A DNA stretch of 26,799 nt from positions 1 to 26,799 of the forward strand of contig DATCDR010000167.1 of assembly GCA_036510575.1 (NCBI GenBank), written 5' to 3'. The notes under the pieces are model-generated. The model was not told the DNA's origin and did no database searches. It worked only from the letters and a program-made list of their open reading frames with translations. The DNA comes from DATCDR01 sp036510575 (GTDB lineage: Bacteria > Actinomycetota > Acidimicrobiia > Acidimicrobiales > Bog-793). Below are positions 8,871 to 14,658 of the stretch, in pieces; within the stretch, counting starts at the first letter, position 1; the number at the start of each line of letters is the position of its first letter. The position numbers were made by a program, and so were the translations under genes.

Positions 8871-9787
8871 GCGGTGCGGCTTGCCCGCCACTGCTGAAGC
8901 GTGGCAAGCAGTGACGCCGCCTCGTCGTCAAGCGTCGAGGGCGCATCGCCGAGGGGCAGTCGACACTGGCCGGCTGGAAGATTCATGGTTCGCATCACGG
9001 CCTTGGTAGGAACCGGATTTGGTGCGTCATCGCTCGACTGGAACGAATAGCTCGGAAGCAGCGCCGTGTTGATCTCGAGCGCCCGATCGACGTCGCCGTC
9101 GAGGTACGCCGCGATCATCTCCGCGAACTCAGCCGCACACCAATGCGCCGCGACGCTGATCACACCGCTTCCTCCGAGCGCTAACAGGGGAAGCGTCAAG
9201 GAGTCGTCGCCGGAGTAGAGGGCAAAACCGGGCCGCGATGCAGCGATCAGTCTGGCTGTAGACGCAGGGTCCCCCGACGCGTCCTTCAACCCGACCACGT
9301 TCGCGAGCTCGCTAGCTAGACCGAGAACCGTGGAGTGGCTAAGGCGTCGACCGGTCCGCGAGGGAATGTCGTACAGCAGTACCGGTAGGTCGGTCGCCTC
9401 GGCAACAGCCCGAAAGTGCTGCGTGATACCACTCTGGGAGGGACGGCTGTAATAAGGAGTCGTGGCGAGTATCCCGCTCGCGCCTGCCTTGCTCGCCTCC
9501 TTGGTCAACTCCACGGAGTGATGGGTGTCGCCGGTGGTCGATCCTGCGATGACCGGGACCGTCACTGCACTAGCGACTACCCGCCACAGTGCAATGCGCT
9601 CGTCATCTCGAAGCATCGCCGACTCTCCAGTCGAGCCCGCCACCACAAGTCCGTCATTGCCATCCGCGACGAGCTGCTTCGCCAGGCTCGCGGCGCCATC
9701 GAGATCAAGCTCGCCCGAGTCAGTAAACGGAGTAATCATCGCAGTGAGGACCCGCCCAAAAGGCGAAGGTCGGGAGAGGACCGGCAC
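8867..9787 (-). CDS. dapA: 4-hydroxy-tetrahydrodipicolinate synthase
   Basis: DapA condenses pyruvate with L-aspartate semialdehyde, the first committed step to diaminopimelate and lysine. The 306 residues form a TIM barrel with GSTGES (51-56) at the pyruvate pocket, TTPYYSRPSQ with Tyr113, Tyr139 in LLYDIPSRTG, and the Schiff-base lysine Lys168 in VVGLKDASGD. These are the DapA signature residues, so a related aldolase is unlikely. The start is GTG, with no ATG or GTG between it and the conserved core; it lacks a Shine-Dalgarno but lies 6 bp after an extended -10-like element, suggesting a leaderless mRNA. rnj follows with a 4-base overlap. dapB is about 2.8 kb away, across the plus-strand island. 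Confidence 0.95.
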   Translation of the reverse strand: MPVLSRPSPFGRVLTAMITPFTDSGELDLDGAASLAKQLVADGNDGLVVAGSTGESAMLRDDERIALWRVVASAVTVPVIAGSTTGDTHHSVELTKEASKAGASGILATTPYYSRPSQSGITQHFRAVAEATDLPVLLYDIPSRTGRRLSHSTVLGLASELANVVGLKDASGDPASTARLIAASRPGFALYSGDDSLTLPLLALGGSGVISVAAHWCAAEFAEMIAAYLDGDVDRALEINTALLPSYSFQSSDDAPNPVPTKAVMRTMNLPAGQCRLPLGDAPSTLDDEAASLLATLQQWRASRTA

Positions 9788-9793
9788 GATCAG

Positions 9794-9802
9794 ACGCTAT
9801 CA
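9794..9802 (-). promoter_or_regulatory. Extended -10-like element before dapA
   Basis: The minus strand reads TGATAGCGT, fitting TGnTAnnnT, and ends 6 bases before the GTG of dapA, so transcription would start at or next to the start codon. It has the same core as the element before ftsK. No convincing -35 is visible. The call rests on pattern and position only. Confidence 0.42.
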
Positions 9803-9857
9803 GTGCCGAAGATGCGGTCGGAGAGGGATGGCGGTCGACACTTCGTGCCGCCCCGAG

Positions 9858-9879
9858 CCGCTCGCGAGCCCGCGAGCGG
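9858..9879. repeat. Perfect 9-bp inverted repeat between divergent genes
   Basis: The arms CCGCTCGCG and CGCGAGCGG are perfectly complementary around the 4-base spacer AGCC. The repeat lies in the 248-bp gap between leftward dapA and the rightward DUF4389 gene. It has no T-run on either side, so it is not an evident terminator. An operator or a leader hairpin is possible. The rest of the gap holds an AT-rich TATAAA (9968-9973) that may belong to a rightward promoter, but I found no -35 at normal spacing. Confidence 0.5.
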
Positions 9880-10024
9880 TCCTCATAGCGGGTAAGTAAC
9901 ACGACACGGGTGCTGACCAGGTCGCTCCACGGGAGTGGATTGTCCCGTTCGGCTACCGGTCATTACCTATAAAAGCGACTTCAGCGGCCGTAAATAACGA
10001 GGTAGCTCGAGTGTCCGTGAAACT

Positions 10025-10030
10025 GGAGGG
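10025..10030 (+). promoter_or_regulatory. Ribosome binding site GGAGGG of the DUF4389 gene
   Basis: GGAGGG lies 5 bases before the ATG at 10036, the strongest Shine-Dalgarno on the plus strand of this island. It shows that translation was meant to begin at 10036, upstream of the in-frame TGA at 10117, rather than at the GTG at 10123. Confidence 0.6.
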
Positions 10031-10035
10031 TGGTC

Positions 10036-11710
10036 ATGCCCAAAGAGTCTCGGAGAGTACTCGCGGACCGGAGCCGGATATACGCAACGTTCGGCGAGCC
10101 GGAACGGCAGCGTCGATGAAGCGTGCTCTTTAGGGGCATCCTCGTCATTCCGCTGTTGGTGGTGTTGTTCGTTCGAGCAATCGCGGTCGGGTTTCTGGTC
10201 TTCACCGGTTGGTTCTTCGCCTTGTTCATGGGCCGCCTGCCCGCTCGACCCACTTCCTACATCGCTCGCAACATCCGGTTCGCGACCCGGGTCCAGGCCT
10301 ACGGCTCACTGATGCTCGACGCGTACCCACCGTTTTCCTTGGACGATCATGACTATCAGATTGAGGTCTCGTTGAGCCCAGGTCGGGTAGGTCGACTATC
10401 GGTGCTCTTCCGGTTCATTCTTGTGATTCCGGCCGGAATCGTGTCCGGCCTCGTCACAGGAGGGTTCACCGTCGCGGCAGTTTTCATCTGGCTGATCGTG
10501 CTCATCAAGGGCCGGATGCCACGCGGCCTCTTCGAGGCCTTGGCCGCGACGTGGCGCTATTCGGCGCGGTATCAGGGTTACCTGTTCATGGTGTCGAGCG
10601 CATACCCGGGCGAGCTGTTCGGAGATGCAGTCGTCTTGTCGGCGCCATGGCCATCCGCCGAGGGTGGTGGGTCGCCTACCCGCCTCCGTCCACACCGAGC
10701 GGCGCGACCGCACCGCCTGCGACGCTGCCGACGTATCCGCCCGTAGCGACCTCCGATCGGGCAGCTGAGATTCCGACGAGTCCCAACTTCGGGGGTCCGA
10801 GATACGCCTTTTCCCAACAGGACGAGCCGCGTGCGAACGCTCCGTTCTCGGCGACCCCGCCTCCGTCGCAGTGGGGATTCGATGCGCCTGTCACCACCGC
10901 GCAGCAACAAAGAGTGCCGTTCGTCTTGAGCACCCACGCCAAGCGCATCCTTGTCTTGTTCCTGCTCCTCGGCTTCGTGTTCAACGGCGTCTCTCGAGTG
11001 CTGCCCCTCGTCGTCACACACCCACCGAACAACTCCACGCCACAGGCCGAACAAGTCGCTGAGGCGATCGGATTCCAGGCAACCGACTTCCCACCTGGGA
11101 CCCAGGCCGACTACCGCGGAGCAGGAAGTCCCGAAGACCGATCAGCGCCGGGCCTGTGCACCCAGTCTAGAGCCAGCCGTGGCTCGCGAATGAGTTCTCG
11201 GGCGACTTCTCACTAGCTAGCAACGCCGCGGGATCCTTCGCGGAGTCCACCTACTCCAACGTCGTGATCATGCCCGACGCTATGAGCGGCCTCGATGCGA
11301 TCAGCGCACCCGGATACGCCGAGAGTTGCACCAAGCCAGCGGATGACGCCGAGGTACCGTCGAGCTACACCGGTTCCAAAGCCTGTGGCTCCTTGACGCT
11401 TTTGAACTCGACGATCTCCCCGCTCCCGGCTCCCAACCTTGGGTTCCCGGCAATGGCCTCCCGGTACACCGCCACGATGCGTTGCTCGCTTTCCGGCGCG
11501 GAATTCCCGATATACGACGACGACGTGAACGTCGTAGTTGGGGCGGCGTTCATCTACGGAGACTTCTCCGAGACCAACACCCCACCCACGCCGGCACAAG
11601 AGCAGCACTACATGTCAGCCATAACGTCGCGCGCCCCGACCGACCTCGCCAACGGGAATTCAGGGGCCCTCGCACTTCGGAGAGGCAACACAGGGCTACG
11701 GCGCGCCTAG
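10036..11710 (+). pseudogene. Broken two-repeat DUF4389 membrane protein with secreted-type C-terminus
   Basis: One gene appears to be split by three lesions. It starts at ATG 10036 behind GGAGGG and reads 27 codons to FGEPERQRR, then TGA (10117-10119), then continues in the same frame as SVLFRGILVIP. A second copy of the same unit reads PGRVGRLSVLFRFILVIP (about 10378 on), so the TGA sits where a Trp or Leu codon is expected. Each copy has DUF4389-like paired hydrophobic segments. Near 10655-10672 the reading moves by -1 into a Pro-rich linker (YPPPSTPSGATAPPATLP), then a helix (LVLFLLLGFVFNGVSRVLPLVV) and an extracellular domain. Near 11165-11171 it moves by -1 again into LANEFSGDFSLASN and on to the stop at 11710. 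Both shifts fit single-base deletions. Function is unknown. Decay is likeliest; sequencing error is possible. Confidence 0.65.
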
Positions 11711-11781
11711 TCGCGATCTTTGCGGGCGACGAGGTGACTTCGCGCCTTTCTAGGTGCGTTCATCGAGCAGAATGGTCGGGG

Positions 11782-12039
11782 ATGGGTGACGAAGCAGAGG
11801 ACCGGAAGGGTCAGCCGTTGCCGTCGCGGTGGTCAATCGCCTCCGAAGGCTCGTTGCTCTCCATAGCTTCGAAGAACTCGGTCCTCTCGATCGGCTCTGT
11901 TGGTTCGGCGCTGTCGATCGGGTCGATCGGCAGCTTCGGCTCGCTGCTCGCGGTCGGGTCATTCTGCTCGGTCGGCTCCCTGCTCTCTGGAGCCTCGATC
12001 TGGTCGGTGATGTCGTGGCGAGCAAAACGGGCGGTGTAA
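11782..12039 (+). CDS. Small Ser/Gly/Ile-repeat protein, function unknown
   Basis: The 85 residues have a charged start (MGDEAEDRKGQPLPSRW), then a nearly periodic stretch from about 18 to 70 built on S-x-L-S-I-G-S-x-G: SLLSIASKN, SVLSIGSVG, SALSIGSIG, then SFGSLLAVGS and SVGSLLSGAS. It ends WSVMSWRAKRAV. The repeat uses mixed Ser codons (TCG, TCC, TCT, TCA, AGC), so the pattern is kept at protein level rather than by a simple DNA repeat, which supports real coding. I recall similar Ser-Ile-Gly-Ser repeat proteins in actinobacterial genomes but cannot name a family. The regular hydrophobic/Ser alternation could form a beta-solenoid or membrane-active sheet; that is inference. There is no signal peptide, and GGGG is too close to the ATG to be a good ribosome site. 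The opposite strand is also open (Glu/Pro-rich). Confidence 0.6.
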   Translation: MGDEAEDRKGQPLPSRWSIASEGSLLSIASKNSVLSIGSVGSALSIGSIGSFGSLLAVGSFCSVGSLLSGASIWSVMSWRAKRAV

Positions 12040-12083
12040 AAGCCGCTACGTAAGACACGTGGCCGCGCCGAACGTCGACGAAC

Positions 12084-12095
12084 GACCCCGGGGTC
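12084..12095. repeat. 12-bp perfect palindrome GACCCCGGGGTC
   Basis: This palindrome lies 45 bp after the stop of the repeat protein and 29 bp before the -35 of the next gene. It could be an operator or a GC hairpin that ends transcription; no T-run follows. Position and symmetry are the only evidence. Confidence 0.35.
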
Positions 12096-12123
12096 CCCGG
12101 TGGCCGACATGGCATCCTCCCCC

Positions 12124-12152
12124 TTGAGCGTCCAAAGTCGGAGACCTAACAT
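12124..12152 (+). promoter_or_regulatory. Candidate leaderless promoter of the secreted protein
   Basis: TTGAGC (12124-12129) and TAACAT (12147-12152) are separated by exactly 17 bp and match the -35 and -10 consensus at four positions each. The expected transcription start falls at about 12159-12161, on the ATG of the next gene, which has no Shine-Dalgarno. That combination is typical of leaderless actinobacterial mRNAs. Confidence 0.55.
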
Positions 12153-12160
12153 CTCGACCC

Positions 12161-12574
12161 ATGGCGAAACGGGCTCGCGAGGCGATGCTGACATCTGGTC
12201 GAGTCATGCTCGCCATCGCCGCGATTTTGTTCGTAGTGCTCGCACTTGCCCCTGCCGCGAGCGGCGCTAAGAGCCAAGGGGGTCAGCTACAGCCGTCCCC
12301 GGTCGGCGACGGCCAGTGCTCGTATTACCCGTGGACGAATGGCGCGCCAGCGAGGCAAGTGGCCGAGTCGAACACCACCTGCACGGTGGCAGAGAGGGTC
12401 TTGATGGGTTCGGCGTCAGCACGCGGGGCCGCGTACCACGCCGATGGATTCGCCCAGACTGAAGGGCCACACACCGACTGGTCGGGTACGTGGCGAGGCG
12501 CCTACCACGCCTATGACTGCGTAGACGGCTCCGGGCAAATCGCCTTCAACTGGGGAACCGACTACACCTACTGA
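12161..12574 (+). CDS. Small secreted protein with three cysteines
   Basis: The 137 residues start with a classical signal peptide: basic MAKRAREAML, a hydrophobic core (about 16-31) and a likely cut after SGA near residue 36. The mature part has Cys53, Cys74 and Cys120 and is rich in Tyr, Trp and Gly. The pattern NTTCTVAERV, followed much later by CVDGSGQIAFNWG, resembles the small actinobacterial secreted domain with an internal xxCxxA helix and a C-terminal Cys-x-x-G strand, but I cannot name it with certainty. An odd number of cysteines leaves one unpaired unless it dimerises. Met9 or Met16 would shorten the basic region; I keep the first ATG because the promoter places the transcript start there. 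Its stop is 3 bp from the convergent dapB stop. Function unknown. Confidence 0.75.
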   Translation: MAKRAREAMLTSGRVMLAIAAILFVVLALAPAASGAKSQGGQLQPSPVGDGQCSYYPWTNGAPARQVAESNTTCTVAERVLMGSASARGAAYHADGFAQTEGPHTDWSGTWRGAYHAYDCVDGSGQIAFNWGTDYTY

Positions 12575-12577
12575 GGA

Positions 12578-13399
12578 CTACAGCCCGAGCAACGCCTCGA
12601 GGCCGCGGGTGAACCCAGGAGTCGATGCCACTTTCCGTGTCGCGAGCAGCACGCCTGGCATGAACGAGCTCCGGTCGTAGGAGTCTTGTCGGATGGTCAG
12701 GCTCTGCCCTGTCGTTCCAAGAAGAACCTCCTGGTGCGCGACCAAGCCGGCGAGACGGACCGAGTGCAGCTGCACGCCACCGGATGATCTCGCGCCGCGC
12801 GCTCCTTGCATCGTCTCGCTCGTTGTCGGGTCTGCGCCGAGCAATCCAGCGCCAGCGGCACTTCTCGCTTCGTCGATCGCCGCGGCAGTCGCAACCGCAG
12901 TTCCAGAGGGCGCATCGACCTTGTGCTCATGGTGGAGCTCGACGATCTCGATGTTGTCGAAGAACGGTGCAGCTATCGCGGCGAGACGGATCATCAACAC
13001 CGCAGAGATCGCAAAGTTCGCGGCGAGCACCGCGTTCGGCCCGTCACTTCTCGAGAATGCAATGCTCAGCTCGGCTATCTCGGTATGCGAGAGGCCGGTC
13101 GTGCCACAGACCGCATGGACGTCGTTCGCGGCCAGCCACGCGAGATTGGCAGCGGCTGCCCGCGGCACCGTGAAGTCGATCGCCACCTCAGCCGAGGCAG
13201 CCGTCACTGCACCAAGGTCGGATTCGATGACGACCGGCTCGACACCGTCGCCAAAGCTCAACTCCACCCCGGAGTTCATCGGATCCACTGCCGCTACGAG
13301 CCGTAGGTCAGGACTCGAGGCGACCGCAGCGGCGACCGTGCGCCCCATCTTGCCGCCGGCGCCGAGAACCGCGACCCGGAGCGGTTCAGCCAATGGCAT
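12578..13399 (-). CDS. dapB: 4-hydroxy-tetrahydrodipicolinate reductase
   Basis: DapB reduces the DapA product with NAD(P)H on the way to diaminopimelate and lysine. The 273 residues have the N-terminal dinucleotide site VAVLGAGGKMGR (9-20), CGTTGLS (98-104) in the hinge, and the active-site segment ELHHEHKVDAPSGTA, where His156 and Lys160 match E. coli His159 and Lys163. The length equals the E. coli enzyme. The ATG at 13399 lies 14 bp inside the end of the M16 peptidase gene; a TTG two codons later is an alternative. It is the last gene of the rpsO-pnp-M16-dapB run and converges on the secreted-protein gene with a 3-bp gap. Confidence 0.96.
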   Translation of the reverse strand: MPLAEPLRVAVLGAGGKMGRTVAAAVASSPDLRLVAAVDPMNSGVELSFGDGVEPVVIESDLGAVTAASAEVAIDFTVPRAAAANLAWLAANDVHAVCGTTGLSHTEIAELSIAFSRSDGPNAVLAANFAISAVLMIRLAAIAAPFFDNIEIVELHHEHKVDAPSGTAVATAAAIDEARSAAGAGLLGADPTTSETMQGARGARSSGGVQLHSVRLAGLVAHQEVLLGTTGQSLTIRQDSYDRSSFMPGVLLATRKVASTPGFTRGLEALLGL

Positions 13400-14633
13400 C
13401 CGCGAAGTCTTCCTCGTCGAAGGGCCCGACTACGGCGAGCACCCGCGGTCCGCCGAGCACATCTGTGGCGACCTCGGCGATGTCGTCTCGCGTAACTGCC
13501 ATGATCTTCGATGTCAGCTCGTCGACGCCGAGCACGTAACCGTGCAACAACATCGATGCCCCGATCCTGCTCATGCGCGCTCCGGAGTCTTCGAGGCTCA
13601 ACAGCGTGTCGGCCTCGACATGACCTTTCGCGAGCGCGAGCTCGCGATCACTGACCCCGTGCTCTGCGAGCTCTTCGAGCTCTTGGGTCACGAGACGAAG
13701 CACCTCGTGTGCGTTGTCCGGCGACGTCCCGACGCCGATCGTCAGCGCGCCGGCATCTTCGTAGACGATGCGGTCGGAGCCGATCGAGTAACAAAGCCCG
13801 CGCTCCTCCCGGATCTTTTGGAAGAGTCGAGAGGACAGTCCACCGCCGAGGCTGTGATTGAGCAACGAGAGCGCGAACCGCTGCTCGGATTCGCGTGCTA
13901 GAGCACGCAGACCGAGTACGAGATGGGCCTGCTCGGTGTCCCGGTTCAGAACGTCAAGACCTGCAAGCGCCGCTCCCGGTGCGCTTCGGACCGGTCGCTC
14001 GCCAAGGAGCTCACCGGAGAATCGCGCCTCGAGCCCATCGGCCATGGCCTGGTGGTCAACATTGCCGGCAGCAGAGACCACGATGTTCGCCGGTCGGTAG
14101 TGCAGGTCCAAAAACGCGCGAATCGAGTCCACCCGTACCGAGGTGATCACGTCCGGGAGGCCGAGCACCTCACGGCCGAGCGAATGGCCCGGGAACATGG
14201 TCTCTGCACAGCGTTCGTGAACCAGGTCGGCCGGCTCATCGAGGTGCATCAGCACCTCTTCGAGAATCACCTGGCGCTCCGCGTCGACCTCGGTGGGGCG
14301 AAGGGCGGGATTCCACATGATGTCGGACAAGACATCGAGCCCAAGCTCGAGGTCCTTGCCGAGAAGGCGGACGTAGAAGGTGGTGTACTCCTTCGTCGTG
14401 TACGCATTCATGTCGCCGCCGACGGCATCGATATCTTCGGCGATGGAGCGGGCGCTTCTCGTCGGGGTGCCCTTGAACAACAAGTGCTCCAAGAAGTGCG
14501 AGATCCCCGCCTGGTCGTCGCGCTCGTCACGTGATCCTGTTCCTACCCAGAAGCCCACCGTCGCCGAGACGGTGTCCGGCATCGCCTCGGTGACGAGACG
14601 GATGCCACACGGTAAGACGCTGGACTCGATCAT
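13386..14633 (-). CDS. M16 (pitrilysin-type) zinc peptidase
   Basis: This is a single-unit M16B peptidase of the processing-peptidase type. The 415 residues have the inverted zinc motif H46-x-x-E49-H50 in SHFLEHLLFKGT and the third ligand Glu126 in EEVLMHLDEP at the usual 76-residue distance. AYTTKEYTTFYVRL and the C-terminal half with SSRLFQKIREERGLCYSI are typical of the family. The latter contains the substrate-binding R/Y pair, so both halves of the clam-shell are present. There is no signal peptide, so it should be cytoplasmic. It begins 25 bp after pnp and overlaps dapB by 14 bp, the order also found in mycobacteria (pepR). Natural substrates of the bacterial enzymes are poorly known. 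Confidence 0.93.
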   Translation of the reverse strand: MIESSVLPCGIRLVTEAMPDTVSATVGFWVGTGSRDERDDQAGISHFLEHLLFKGTPTRSARSIAEDIDAVGGDMNAYTTKEYTTFYVRLLGKDLELGLDVLSDIMWNPALRPTEVDAERQVILEEVLMHLDEPADLVHERCAETMFPGHSLGREVLGLPDVITSVRVDSIRAFLDLHYRPANIVVSAAGNVDHQAMADGLEARFSGELLGERPVRSAPGAALAGLDVLNRDTEQAHLVLGLRALARESEQRFALSLLNHSLGGGLSSRLFQKIREERGLCYSIGSDRIVYEDAGALTIGVGTSPDNAHEVLRLVTQELEELAEHGVSDRELALAKGHVEADTLLSLEDSGARMSRIGASMLLHGYVLGVDELTSKIMAVTRDDIAEVATDVLGGPRVLAVVGPFDEEDFADAIG

Positions 14634-14658
14634 CGCGGCGAACGAGCTTGGCGTCGAG

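Noticed and set aside
8871..8891. RNase J starting at GTG 8891
   Set aside because: The ATG at 8870 forms an ATGA overlap with dapA and gives the normal N-terminus.
9940..9973. Promoter TTGTCC/TATAAA for the DUF4389 gene
   Set aside because: The spacing is 22 bp, outside the usual 16-19; only the AT-rich element is noted.
11811..12194. 127-codon minus-strand frame with EPTE-like acidic repeats
   Set aside because: It is the complement of the Ser/Ile/Gly repeat; the plus-strand protein has a better defined repeat and ending, though I cannot fully exclude the reverse frame.
12693..13901. 402-codon open frame on the plus strand
   Set aside because: It lies antisense across dapB and the M16 gene, both fully convincing, and crosses their junction.
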